NCBI RefSeq assembly: GCF_017654505.1
Contig: NC_054565.1
Location: 4,373,283-4,437,282 of the forward strand
Length of the DNA: 64,000 nucleotides
Direction of reading: 5' to 3'
Origin: Polyodon spathula
Lineage: Eukaryota > Chordata > Actinopteri > Acipenseriformes > Polyodontidae
The notes under the pieces were generated by a model that ran no database searches, was not told the DNA's origin, and saw only the letters and a program-made list of their open reading frames with translations. Shown here piece after piece: positions 36,056 to 49,005 of the stretch. Position numbers and translations under genes: made by a program. Position 1 is the first letter of the stretch, and each line of letters opens with the position of its first letter.

Positions 36056-39051
36056 TCCCGAACTTAAGAGATGTACTCGTCAATAAAGTCATTTTATTAT
36101 TTATTGACCACTGTTGTCTGAGAGGCTGGACTGACATTCACTGCATGCTAGGAGGCATCTTTATCTTGCTTTTAAATGCTTGCACAGCTTCCACAATCTC
36201 TCATAAGTTGTACTGTCTGTGGCAAACCCACTACTCATAAAAAACACCAAGGAAATGCTTCAGGTTCTGGGACTGTCAGTCTTATTTTTCAACTGCAATG
36301 GAATGCCAAAAGACAAAACAAAAGCAAAACAAATGACAGCCCCCAAGAACCCACTCCCTCATAAATGAGATGTTACAACATAAGCCCTTACTCCAGACGC
36401 GACATAACTAACTCTTTGAATATTGCCATTTCCACGTGAAAAACTCACCCTCCAAAGCAAGTAGGTCCAGCGAATATGAAAAACTCAAACCATTTCCAAA
36501 TGCACACTGCTGCGTTGGTCGCTCCCCTGTGACTGCTCTCATTGATATCAATTAATTCATTTTAATCACGTCTCGTTCGCCATGTGTCTGGTCTCAGGAG
36601 AACTTTAAGGGGCATATATTGGTGAACTGAATAAATACATTGAAAAGGGATAGTTTGGACTTTGCCAGGTCAGGCTACAAACATGTTCCAGTGTGCGATG
36701 CTTGTTTAGCAAATGTGAGCGCTCTGATAGTTGAGGTGCACTTATTCTAGAATTATTTTACATTCTTTGTCTATAAGTCTACTGTCCTTCTGCAATAGAC
36801 ATCTAAAAATAAACAGATCTGAACGCTATAATAAACACTGAAGAAGATATTTTTAAGTAATGTTTTATTTAAATAAAATCTCTGCTGATTTTTTTCTTTG
36901 TGCACGGGGAGGTGTTATGGTATGCAAGGATTTTATTTTATCACGTAGATTGGTGTTTCTTTCTTCATGCATCTAGATTGTATTTCTTTTTTTTGGATAA
37001 TAGGGTTCCCTCTAAGCTTTGTATAGTTTCTTTCAAAACCCGGGTATCCCTACTATTGATCCACAATACAGGGCCTGCCAAGAGTAGATAACTCAGGTGA
37101 TAACTCAATTCAATGCAGAGTGGTAAATCTCATGGTCCTAATGGGCTCCCCATTGTGATCTAAGAGAAATTCTTTCTGCACTGCTATGCTCCATGTTTTC
37201 TGAATCCTTCACATCTTACCCCTCCAACACTATGCCAATCCGCTACTTCATTACTACAGTATTTACAAAGAACAAGAAGCCCCATGACTGAAGCTCAGAT
37301 TGCTCTATTTATCCCCTTCAAATCCACATTTAGAAAATTTGCTTACTTACTATAATCAGACCAAACTGCATTTAACAGATATCACTGTTTTAATGAAGAG
37401 TGTGTGTTAAACATTACACAGTCCATTGTTCTTGCCCATCCATGACATTTTGGTTTCTGTGGATTCAAATGCAGCATTAGTCTTTCTTTCCTCTGTAATA
37501 AACATGTTATAAATATTTTTCACTTCAGTGTGGTACTCGATCAAATTATAGGAACCACCCTATAATCACAAGGGTTTTCTCCAGAGACCCAAGACGTTAG
37601 GGGGCTTTCAGTAGAATTACTATTACATCTTCCAGTTAATATCTGGACTAGATCATAATAGATGCAGTCCCACTTGCAGCACGGTGCCCCGCCTGGTTAC
37701 AAAGAGTATGAGCCTGCCTGCTACTTTTTAACATCTCTAAAAGCCTTGATGTGTCCATCCCTGAATTTAGCACTGATCCATTTCACAACATCTCATAGAT
37801 AGCATGCCTGCACCGTGCCTGGCTATAACCAAGGCTCTCGTCCAATCGCTGACATACAATTCTTTACACAGAGAGCTAGACCGTCAAATCAATAGAACAG
37901 CAAGGAAACAGAATGACGTAGGCATATATGTGGCAGTCAATGACCTGGGTCACTCAAAATCAATACACAATCCATAGTTTAATAAAGAACTAATGTTCTA
38001 CAGAACGTTTACATTTTCTTTCTATTATTAATGAGTCAGGAGAACAGGTTCGACCTTGTTTTGCCATCACATATCCAGCGGGATCCATGCACAAACTTTA
38101 AAAACCATGACTTTAGACATATTCATAAAAAAATAACAAGCCACTAAGGTTCAATATTTTGTAGGGTTCTATTTTTTGCATTTTCATATAACTTTTGTGT
38201 TGAGAGTCAGTCGCAAAACTAGTTTAGCAAATTGTAAGTTTAAGATTATATGTTACAAGTAAGCTAGACATAGACATCTACTGTAGGCAGTGCTCCAGAT
38301 AAGGTTTTGGGTCTAAAATGCAACATTACTGTAATCATGAGCACTTTCAGTACATGCTGTAGACATGGCTTTCCTTATTTTCCATATGAAAAAAAATCTG
38401 ACAATGTATTTTTTCACAGCCATTTGCCCAGTATTTTAACGACGGTTTTCAGGAATAAAAAATAATAATATTTAAAATAATTATTATAACAAAATAATAT
38501 TTTGAGAATGCACATGTATTTGCACTAGTAAAACTGTAAAATATAATTACAAATTACAAAATTAAGCCCTAGCATAATATTAGACGTATTAATTTTGTAA
38601 AAAAAAAAAAACACAGAATCACAAACTTGACCAGAACTTACGCTCATTGGCATTGTAGTTCTAATAAATGAACGCTTCTGTTCAGACACAGTTGGGTGAT
38701 ACAGACAGAAGCACAGCCTATTAGCAAACAGCAGTAAACATTAACATTAGATTGTATGTTTCCAAAAAATGTACGTGTCACTGGCAAATACGAAAAAAAA
38801 ATTAAAGACAGTAAATACTAAATTGTGTTTCATTTTTTGATGTCCACCTTTTAAAGGCATTCTATATTCACCTTTCAATTTAAATACCATGCGCAATTCC
38901 TACTTTTTCAATGTGTAAAACACCAGTACACAGCATATCTGGAGCGCTCGTAAACACAAAATCATAATTATTAAACTAGTAATCCATAAGTTGCTTTATT
39001 TTTGTATAAGAAATTATTCTGTAATTCATCTTGTTAAGCACACTGCAAAAT
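36056..39051. other. Non-coding sequence, no gene seen
   Basis: About 3 kb of unique-looking sequence. Short frames carry no family resemblance. A poly-A tract lies near 38600. Confidence 0.4.
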
Positions 39052-39052
39052 G

Positions 39053-39089
<37 letters not shown>

Positions 39090-39440
39090 AGTAACCAGTT
39101 ATTATTTGTATTTATTTTCCCCCAATTTTGAATGTCTAATTTATTTATTTTTCCTCACCGCAGCGAGTCCCCGCACAGCACAGACGTGCTGAGGGAGTGT
39201 GAGCGTCCTCCAATAACACAAGCCTAAAGACGGAATCACTGTGACTGCAAGCAATCCAGAGCAGGAGGTGGGCAGGCTACCGATCCTGGAGAACAGAGAA
39301 TCCCTGCCAGTTTCCAACCCCCCACCCTGGGAGCGTCAGCGCCAAGGTGACACCCCCCTCGGGGTCCCCAGCAGAGTTCAACCTATTTGCACAGCCTGGA
39401 TGCAAACTGGCGCCGTCCAAACTGGATGAGTCACTGGGGA
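39053..39440 (-). mobile_element. SINE, family S1, reverse orientation
   Basis: A 29-base T run at 39053-39081 is the reversed A-tail. It is followed by the reversed common tail (CCCCCAATTTTGAATGTCTA), a GC-rich body, and near the far end the reversed head. Read on the minus strand this head begins TTTGCATCCAGGCTGTGC, which matches GCATCCTGGCTGTGC in the plus-strand copy at 53897-54238. The tRNA-like box B is TTTGCATCC. Confidence 0.65.
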
Positions 39441-41619
39441 ACCCCCCCACTGCTACAGTTTTGACAATTTTACTATTTCTGACAAAAAAATTAAGGCTAA
39501 AAATTGGAAAGATCCCAGTTTTCCTGAGACATCTGGTAATCCCACCCTTGAAGATATCATTTTCTAGCAGGGTTTCTTTCCGATACAAAACTCTGCTTTA
39601 CTTTCCTCCACACAGAACAACAAATAGCAATCCAAAATCCGGCAAATAAATATCTGAAGGTATTTCTATAATTTTAAAAAGCCAATATTTCTTTTCACAT
39701 GAATGAATCCAATAATTTAACCTTAAATGCACAAGACTGCAATGTACAAGAATTGCCATTCTCTGAGTACAGCCCTAAGAACTTCTACCAGTCCACTAAA
39801 GGATAGTCTATTACACAAACTGAAAGTCTATATTATGTCTTGGAAGGGATAAAATGAAACATTACGTCAATCAATTTCTTTTTATTGCAATGTGGGATTC
39901 CCAAGGTTAAAGTGGATACAATATAAACACAATAAAAAAAGCTGTAAAAAAGGTAGTAAATTACACACTATGAAATACATTAAAATTTGAGTTATGGGAG
40001 GCCTTGAATTTAATTTTATCGCAGTCTTCAATAAACTATTAGCTGGTAGAATTGACTGTAAAACTTCAATGCAGCAGGAGATATGCCAGTTTATAATGAC
40101 AACATAGAATTGTGTCTACTAATAAGACCTGAGCAAATACATATAGTGTGCTACTGTCCCAAAACATAATAGTGTAGTTTTCAACAAGGTTTCACTTCAG
40201 TGACCACAAATAAACACTGGTTGCAGCAGTCTTATTTGTTTGTAAAAAATGTCCCTTGTGCAGTCAAGGGGGGGAGGGTGGGGAGGTGCTGTTGTGATGT
40301 TGAAGGTGTGGAGCAGAGTTAAGAATGAAATCTAACAAAGTTTCGTACATGATAGAAGGAAACATGGACATTCAAGGCAGTTCAGTATCCAAAGCAAGCC
40401 TATATGGAAAGTTGCAGGGTGAAGACCCAGCACACTAATAATTGCATGCAGCTTGCTTGATTTGGTTGAGATGGGGCTGAGTACCCCAGCACAAGAAATA
40501 CAGGTGAGGCATTCACGTTAAATTGCTTAATTGATTGCCTGTCACATGTATAAAAGAACCTGGATTAGCTTGCAATTTAGTTTGGAGTTAGAACATATGG
40601 TTAGGGTTAGGGTTAGGTGGGAGATGGTCTTGTGTAGGGCTGCTGCATAGCACACATTTCTTAATAAAGAAATATAACAAAACTGCCCAAATGAAAAAGA
40701 AGGAGCCATCTTGTGTTGATGCTTTGGCTCCCATTATTTGTAAGACACTGCATGTTAACAGAGCTGAGGAAGTAAAGGGGTGATCAGAGCCAATTTTCAA
40801 ATAGATCTGTGCATCATCTGCACAAGAGAGTCCCATTCCACAATATGTTCTGCTGACCTGCCACTTGCTAATCTGTTCAAGTCAAACCAAGTCTGTACAA
40901 TGAAGTCCAAAATAGTATGTGAGACTTGAAAATGGTCAGTCCGAGGATGTTCAAACCACACTTCTGCAGCTACAATTGTTTGTATCTGTGAACTATCCTA
41001 GCATCTGAATTTTCTCACTGTTGTCTCGGTGTGGCTGCTTCTGAAAAACCTCCTAAAATATTGATTTCTAAACAGCCTCATAATAAAACACCATCCACAC
41101 TACAGCACCTTTTTTTCTGATCTGCCTCATTCTCTCTTTTTCTGAGGTTTGGCAAGATCAGAGTTCGATCATTTAATCAGTATTCTTATTCTGTTCTCCA
41201 AGAATGCGTTTGCATGATAATTGTTCTCTCCTCTGCAAGCAAGTCTTCTCAAAAAGGTGTAAGGAAGAACTATATTTACATATCCATCGCTCACACACCT
41301 TATGTTATTTAGTAATTAGGTAATTACCATTACACATTGAGAGAGATTTAAAAACAGGTGTTGAGGCTGTTGGGGAAAAAAAATAAGTCTGATCTTGAGA
41401 TTAGGTGGGAAGCAATTCCAAGAGTTAACAATGTTGACATCTCATCTCCAGAGAGTTGCTTCACCACAAAACATTTATTTATTCATTTTAATTTGCATGT
41501 TATCAAATGCTAGATTGGAATCTTATAAAACAAGATGGAACCAACCTGCTTGCAGATCTTAGGATTACAATTCTTAGGATGCCTGAATGTATCAAAATTA
41601 GATTTTTGATTGTTTTCGA
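39441..41619. other. Non-coding, TATA-like site and telomere-like triplet
   Basis: No gene. A TATA-like TGTATAAAAGAACC near 40547 follows sequence reminiscent of the LTRs, but no LTR ends are seen. Three GGTTAG-type repeats at 40599-40617 look telomeric but are too few to mean much. Confidence 0.35.
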
Positions 41620-41632
41620 AAAGCCCAAATAT

Positions 41633-42036
41633 GGGCCCTGTAGCCTGGAGGTTGCCGGTTCAAGTCCAGGCTATTCCACTGCTGGCCATGGACAGGGGTT
41701 CCCAGGGGGTGGCGCGCAATTGGCCAAGCGCCACCTGAAGTAGAGAGGGCATAGGTTGGCCAGGGTGTCCTCGGCTTACCGCGCACCAGCCTAAAGCTGC
41801 ATGGTCCTCCATTGCTGTAGCTCTGAGGTAGCCGCATGGCGGGGCTGCAGAGTGAAAAGAAGTGGACGGCTGACAGCACAAGTAAAGTTTTGGAGGACGC
41901 ATGTGTTCGTCTTCATCTCTCTCGCGTCAGCGCGGGGGTTGCAGCGGTGAGCCAGGCTTACGAATTGGGCATTTCAAATTAGGGAGAAAATAGGGTAAAA
42001 TACAATTGGCAATTACAAATTAAAAAAAAAATTTAG
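41633..42036 (+). mobile_element. tRNA-derived SINE, family S2, with target duplication
   Basis: The 5' head contains GGTTGCCGGTTCAAGTCCAG, a good box B. The body is GC-rich, and the 3' end carries AATTGGGCATTTCAAATTAG, GGGAGAAAATAGG and a short A-rich tail. A 13-bp direct repeat with one mismatch, AAAGCCCAAAYAT, flanks it at 41620-41632 and 42037-42049. The tail resembles that of family S1 although the body differs. Confidence 0.85.
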
Positions 42037-42049
42037 AAAGCCCAAACAT

Positions 42050-43950
42050 ATTAACAAAAAGACAAAAAACGGTTAAGAAATAAAATTTTAAAATAACAGA
42101 AGCCCTAAAGATAGTGACATTTGTATCGTCTCTTGTTGTTCTCACTCCAACATACATTACTTCTGTGAACCACATGGTTAAATCACTTAATCAATCAGCC
42201 TTTTAATAATTTCTGATTTGTATATTTAAATGCTCAATATTTCCTTGAGGGCTAAAGGCATCCAGATTCTTTAAAAGCTTCTGATGGACCCTCTCAGGTT
42301 GATTAATATGTGGTCTAAGGGCACTAGCGTTGCATTTGTCTACAACAAACTGTAATATTATTCCTGGAATTACAACATAAAAACAGAATCTTCTCATTCA
42401 TATTTGAGATCTGTTCAGAGCTGCATGAACAGAAGCCATTGATTACTGGCTTTATTATTTTCTAATTTGATTGCCTGATAAAACTGTCCTTATTGCATCA
42501 TTCATCAACTTTCACGAGGGTGCTAGGAGGCTTTTACCAAGGAGTAATCCAGCTACTACCATATCATTTGTGATTGTGTTTTTTTTTTTTTTTTTTTTTA
42601 AATAAACCAGGCTGTTCAGCTTGGGTTGACCTCTGAGGCTGTGCCAATTAATTTGACATTACTGCAGCTTGGAGTGAATTCATTGTTCACAATTTAAATG
42701 AATACTAATTGATATTCTGTTACTGCTCAGTCAAGCAAGATCAGTGGTACAAGCAGGGGTTCATTTGTGTCGGATCACACCAGATCCACTGCCTTTTTGT
42801 CCGACAGTTGAGAATTATGCAGTTTGCAAATGATGAACTGAATGGAAAGGGAAAAAAGTAAAGAAAAATGTTGTTGCAAAAAAGAACTCTATTGGATGTA
42901 CATAACAAGTACAATAAAAAGAAAACGCTTCCCTGTTCCATGAACTGAATGACAAAAGTGTTACATTTCGATATTCTTTAGAATGTGTCATACTTCACAA
43001 CCACAATGACGAAACGCCAAAAGACTAGCGCTTGTCACTCCTGTTCGTCAGATTAGTCGGCCCACTGCTGGCATTGTTGAAACCTGAAGATTGCGTTTAA
43101 ACATGGCTAGGCAAAGGTGGGCATGCAGCTACCAACGCCAGCAGTAAGGCACAGAACCAACAAACAGATGGTGAACTTGAAGCATAGATTGGAAGCTATT
43201 TCAAATCAACAGCAATACTTTAGGTCTACAAACAAAATACTATCCCTCTTTCTTAATTATAAGATCTGGTACCTTTCTGTTTACGAATAAACCCCTGGGT
43301 ACAACACAGTGCTCAGCATTAGTAACGTGAACAGTCTATTTGAAAATGATTGATTTTTTTTCATTAATTAAACAAGGCATACCTCATTTACAATGGCCAG
43401 AATCAATATTTGTAATTTTTTTTCTTTAGTTCTGTAGTCAGGCAATGTAAGGTACGCTAAGACTCTCTCTTTCAATGCTTCACTAGATTTGGTTGTGTTT
43501 AAGACAGGTAGTGAAATATGAAATGTGTTATTGGTGTTTCCAGGGAAGGAGTTGTGTGTTGTGTTAAAATGAGACTTGTGTAGACCTTTAAATTCCTCAT
43601 GCATTGTCAATACAGATCCCAATCGAACCAGAGATTGACAGAAAACGGTATACTTATTGATTGAACAGTATAATGATTAAAGGAAAATTGATAGCAAACA
43701 AATGAAGTGATAGGGACTGACCTCAGAGCAGTCAACACTCCCTCAATAAATCAGACTGAGGCCAGAACGGGCCTAACCCCACCATGATCCTGAATATTCT
43801 CCTTTACGGATGAAGGTTTTGCAATCAGATGAGACGTGTTCCTTCCCCATAGTGGACATTAAACATTCATCCAATGGTTTATTTTCAACAAGGGCTGTCA
43901 ATGAATCACAGTTAACTTCTGTGAATAACGTGTTCATTTTTGGGAGGTTT
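42050..43950. other. Non-coding, possible regulatory block
   Basis: No gene. 42420-42720 is unique and contains GATTACTGGCTTTATTA, CCAATTAATTTGACATTAC and similar words, a texture compatible with a conserved element. A T tract sits at about 42580-42599. Confidence 0.3.
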
Positions 43951-43986
<36 letters not shown>

Positions 43987-43987
43987 T
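43951..43987. repeat. (TTTA)n microsatellite
   Basis: About nine TTTA units. Confidence 0.95.
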
Positions 43988-44128
43988 GCATGTTAATCAC
44001 ACTCTGGTCTTGTTCCTCTTAGCATACCATAACTTATTTCCTGCACCACTATTTTAATGCATGCCAGGATTAAATGAGTGAATGTTTTGTTTTATTTAAG
44101 CAAGTTCAAGTTATTAATAAAAGAGAAA

Positions 44129-44201
<73 letters not shown>
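44129..44201. repeat. (ATT)n microsatellite
   Basis: About 24 ATT units. It is the reverse-complement partner of the array at 44370-44440. Confidence 0.97.
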
Positions 44202-44366
44202 TAAATGACAATGAAAAACATGAGTTTATGAGTAATAATGATAATTGTAAATGCATAAAGGTGACCAATAAACTGGCTCAATTGTGATTTAGCAGTTGTT
44301 TCAAACAATCTATAAAGAGAATCCAGAAATAGAAAAAAGAGTGTTTTTATGCTGGGCTATTCTTTG

Positions 44367-44369
<3 letters not shown>

Positions 44370-44440
<71 letters not shown>
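44370..44440. repeat. (AAT)n microsatellite
   Basis: About 24 AAT units, lying 168 bp after the (ATT)n array. Confidence 0.97.
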
Positions 44441-44441
<1 letters not shown>

Positions 44442-44443
<2 letters not shown>

Positions 44444-46112
44444 CAATGAGAAGACGAAGAAGAAGAAAACAAAACAAATAAAGATAGATGCTGTAATTGT
44501 ATCAATTAAATATGTTATTAAAACCCAGATTAAACACATATACATTAACATTAACAATCATTAACATTGTCAAAGTATGAAATGCAGATATCTGATATTG
44601 ATAGAGCACATCACACAGGTCAATAGATTAGACTGAGCTGCAGTATCTCACCTGTTGTTCATGAAACATATGTACAATAGAACCTGTATCTTGGGTTTTT
44701 CTAAATGAGGTTCATGCTTGGAAAAGAGCGGATGTTTTTTAACACAGATCAGAGTAGACATGAATGTTGGCCAGCTGCAATTCAAGTGGATTCTTCACAA
44801 TCTGTGATCTGCAGTTTATGAGCACAATACTAGCAAATCCAGCTCAATACCACAAGGTAACAGAGGTCTTCACAGAGATAATACAATCGGCTCTAGAAAC
44901 CATCCATTGGGCAGATGATCTGTGGATGAACTCTCTCACAATAGAGACCAGCAGCTCATGTAAAAAAATCTGTAAAGCTCAATTTCCCTTTCTTATGTGT
45001 CAGATGACTTGGACACTGTAAATGGCACCATGTGGTTACATTTTAGCAGTAATTGATTTATTTTAGCAAGATCAATATCCTATCCTTTATATTCCAAGAA
45101 GGCGGATAAATGTGCATTCGTCTGTTTTAAGAAAATGTAAAATTGAACTTTTTACAGCAGTCGATAAGAGGTCTTTCTGTTCCTTTATTTCAGCTCCTAA
45201 GTGCTTCAAATATCAATGTGCTTATGTTATTGATAACACATGCACTCGTTTTCCTGCCATTCCTAACAGATTGTGCACCAGATTCAGTTCTTACAGAAAT
45301 TCTGCTGTTTGTACAAGAAAACACTAAGGGGGGCAGGGGACAGAGGGCTTTTTTAAAATTATTTTTTATTTATCTTAATGCAGTGTTTACAAATGTAGTT
45401 CATTTTGACTGTTGCGTTGCATTTTTTGTTTGCTCACAAGGACCCCCTCCTCTCATTAAACATAAAAGCATCATGACTTTCTGCATCAGTGTATGTTCAA
45501 CAAAGACTCTGTCCCTTGCTTGCCATTTTGGTGATGTTTTAATTTCAATATCCAAGTAAAATGGTAGCTTTCTGCTAAATTGGTAATCAAACAAGCTCAC
45601 CATATAAAAGCTAGTTCTCATTTGCACTGAGGTACAATGCAATTTTATGCATTAATTCTCTTCTCTTCACAGGGAAGCAATGTGTCAATGCTCAATAATT
45701 CCCTACGAGTGAGCGACCACGCAGACGAAGTTCATTTTTCCTCGCTACCAGAGTTGTGCTCGCTTTCATTTAAATGCATGTGCAAAGTTATTTAATGTTA
45801 ATGATCCTCATTTCATTGCTTTGAGCATTTGATCTGAGCTGCTAAATTTGTTTAGTATTGAAGCCTACAGTAAGTGAAAGCACCTTAGAAAACATTGTTT
45901 CTATCAAATGTTAACCCTTTCATCATCCTGGTTCCACCAATGCTATTATTTACTGTGAGATGCATTGCAGTCTACACCAGATATATTTGTAAAAAATGTA
46001 AATGTACTATTACTTTATAATAAATATAACAAACAAACAACTACCTTGTACGTGCAGCAAAGTAGAAAAATGTTTTCACGGTATTCCAATATCTTCTCCT
46101 GGGATTTCTGAC
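44442..46112. other. Non-coding, two weak exon-like segments
   Basis: No gene is called. At 45194 an acceptor-like TTTATTTCAG precedes an open segment (LLSASNINVLMLLITHALVF...). At 45673-45708 a 36-bp segment is framed by a strong polypyrimidine acceptor and GTGAGC. Both are discussed as findings. Neither is recognised as a known protein. Confidence 0.2.
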
Positions 46113-46137
46113 AAAAAAAAAAAAAAAAAAAAAAAAA
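46113..46137. repeat. Poly-A tract
   Basis: Twenty-five A residues, followed after one C by a further A run. It may be the tail of an unrecognised retroposed sequence. Confidence 0.9.
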
Positions 46138-47216
46138 CAAAAAAAAAAAACCTCCACACATCCAGTTGTGTTGCTTCTATTTCCTCCCCAGCTATTCCAC
46201 CTGCGAATTGTGTATTTCTGTAAGTTACAGGCGTAGCTATTTGTTCTTTCAATTGTCCGTTAATAATGTAGCTGGCCTTGACCTTGGATATTATAAACCA
46301 ATGCCTTCCTCTCCATACTTTTTTATACTGTATATGAAATATGTTTTCTGGTGACAGGTTTGACAGGTTAGAGGGCTAGTCAGGCTACAATTATATTGAC
46401 CCATAGTAGGGTTTAGCCAAGCCAATGGGAATTACCCGTTCTCTATTTCTGAAAAAGTGTCATGTTTCACTGTTCACACAGGACTTTGGTTTTATCCCAT
46501 TCTGGGGCAGGCATGTGTCCTGATTAAACAAATGAATCATACATCAAGACCAAACCCTGACTGGGCCTAAATAAAAAACAAGTTAAGGTCTTTCTTTGTT
46601 GTTGCTGTAACTCACAGGCATGTACAAAGATGGTTCAAGTGTGATAAAGCAGTCCTTATCTACTCAGGGATTATTACTTAACTAAACACCCCACAATTTA
46701 AATGTAACGATATCAAACCCAAACCGAAAATTATTATTAGTGCACACTATCCTATCCACAATTCAAATATATAATTTCCACTTACAGATAGGCTCGCGAT
46801 GATGGTCCACAAACCATACCCATATCCCAACAATGACATCTTTTCCTGGTTTGGGCTGTGTGAGCTCACTCAACCTGCACTGAGAATTTTTTTTGTTATT
46901 TTCATTACTGAGACCTGAATGACCCAGCATGCTTTTTAAGCCTGGTTTCCAGAAGTGAGGTCATCAAAGTTACAGAGCGCACTTGCATGATTTATGGGTA
47001 TACTTCATGCAGCTTTTATAACACACTGACTTCGCAACTGCATATTTCTGGTGAACTGAGGCAGAATCATGGCTTTGAAACTGGCTACGAAGCCGCACTC
47101 AAAATTGAGATGGATTTACAGCGGGAGGCGATACATCGTAAAAAACAGACAGTGTTGGACAATTTCTTATTTTAAAAGTGTGTTCTTTAGAATTGATCGT
47201 ACAACACATATTTTTT
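46138..47216. other. Non-coding sequence, nothing recognised
   Basis: Unique-looking sequence without supported features. Confidence 0.4.
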
Positions 47217-47370
47217 AAGAAAGTTTACAAATGAGAGGAGGCCGTTGGGCCCATCTTGCTCGTTTGGTTGTTAGTAGCTTATTGACCCCAGAATCTCATC
47301 AAGCAGCTTCTTGAAGGATCCCGGGGTGTCAGCTTCAACAACATTACTGGGGAGTTGGTTCCAGGCTACA
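47217..47370 (-). mobile_element. CR1/L2-like LINE C-terminal fragment, minus strand
   Basis: The plus strand reads AAATGAGAGGAGGCCGTTGG, CATCTTGCTCGTTTGG, then CATCAAGCAGCTTCTTGAAG and GTCAGCTTCAACAACATTAC. On the minus strand this corresponds to a (D)VVEADTP-type end followed by the 3' region. It is the best-preserved reversed copy of this family in the window. Confidence 0.65.
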
Positions 47371-47642
47371 ATATCTCTTTTATCCATTTTTGTTTGCTTT
47401 TCTCATAGTAAGCCTACTCCTTTTTGTTTGTTTTACACACGTGTGAAATAAACAGTTCTATGTATGGGGATTACGTGTTTCTAACGTTAATTTTTTCACA
47501 ATATAACATCTAAAACACATGTATTACATATATCGTTGTTCCATATAAATACATTTGAAAATGGGCTTTTCGCTTATTGGCAACTTTTTGCTGGGAGCCG
47601 AGAGGTTGTTAATAAGAGGCATCTGCTTATATATATATAAAT

Positions 47643-47649
47643 GTGTGTT

Positions 47650-47713
<64 letters not shown>
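47643..47713. repeat. Palindromic (TG)n(TA)n(CA)n microsatellite
   Basis: TG units, then TA units, then CA units. Apart from one TTT interruption in the TG arm, the whole block is its own reverse complement and can fold into a long hairpin. Confidence 0.96.
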
Positions 47714-47715
<2 letters not shown>

Positions 47716-49000
47716 TTCAGTCAAGAAAACTCATGCAATACATTATTTATTAAAATATAGACTAGACAACTCTACTACATTCTTTGGCTTTTGACCTCGC
47801 CTTTCGCGGTACACCTCCAATAAATTGGCTCACAGATAAGTGGAGAGCCTGACCATAGGGAAACCAAGGGCAGGGGGTGGCAGGATAACTGCCTTCTGCT
47901 GTTAGACAAAGCCAAAAGCAGGTGGAGGCTGGGACAGGAGGAGGTGAACTGTAGCACACAGCAGGGACATAATGGATCGAGGTAAGATATAAATCCCTTG
48001 CCTATCATTGGATGTATTGTTTATCAAGGGACAAATAAGATACTAGATATTTGATTGACGATTTGATCTGGTATCAGAAGCGCCTAAAATATGCTTGATC
48101 TACAGGATTTGATCTAAGGTTGAAGTGAGATCCCTGCCAGAATCATTGCTTTGCTTCACACCTAATAAAGCTGGTTATGTGTCCTGATAGTCAAGTATAT
48201 CCCTGCCAGCATATTGTAACACCTGCGCTACAAAACTCCAAGCTGCAATATCTCTTTTATCCAAAAAGCAGGTCTCTTCCCTCATAAAAATCACTGAAGA
48301 GAGTTTATGTGTGTTCACCCACTGAGACTTTTACCAGTTGTGAAAAATCTGTAAGTAATAAGAAGCCATCAAAATCTCATCAGCTTTGTATGTATAGAGA
48401 GAGTGTCGCTATCGTTGGCAAACACGCCCCAAATGTCTGGCAATGACTGTTATTCTTGAATGTCACAGTATTGTTAGAGGTGACCCTTTACTCTTCAATT
48501 TTGCAGGAGAAAAAAAAAAAAACATTTCTAATCTAATCCTGTTGAGCGCATTTACAAAGAATTTCCATGTTCCTGACAAGCATTTAGTGTAACCTGCAGA
48601 ATACAGTATGAAAGGGTCTGTAAGTCTCCTGCACACAACCAGGTGGATGCTGACAGAATGAATGTCAAACGCTCTGCCTGCCTGAAACAGCAATGGCATC
48701 AATTAGGATCTGCATACCAAGGTGGATCCCAGCAAGCAAGTAAAATTAGCAAGAAGAAAAGATAGTCCCCACCCCCACCCCCACCCCCCCACTATGAGCC
48801 ATATTGTTGCATAGCATGAGTGCTGCAGTAGACATCAGTGGAATTTAAAAAAGGATTTAATTACACCGGGAGGTGTATGAACAATGTTGAATTCATTTAT
48901 CACGCGTCCCTAATTTTGACAGTTCAAAAAGGAAGGCCGTTACTATGTTTGAGAAGATTTTGTAATTAAATGGCTGAATTTTAATCGTATTTACTTGAGT
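47714..49000. other. Non-coding, one C-rich run
   Basis: A CCCCA-type run lies at about 48768-48791. The last 120 bp (48880-49000) is unique and could be conserved sequence interrupted by the following LTR. No gene is supported. Confidence 0.35.
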
Positions 49001-49005
49001 GGCAG

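Noticed and set aside
40599..40617. Telomere-like GGTTAG repeats
   Set aside because: About three units only, which can occur by chance and do not indicate an interstitial telomere.
44296..44564. Open frames with poly-isoleucine, poly-asparagine or poly-leucine
   Set aside because: Translations of the (AAT)n microsatellite.
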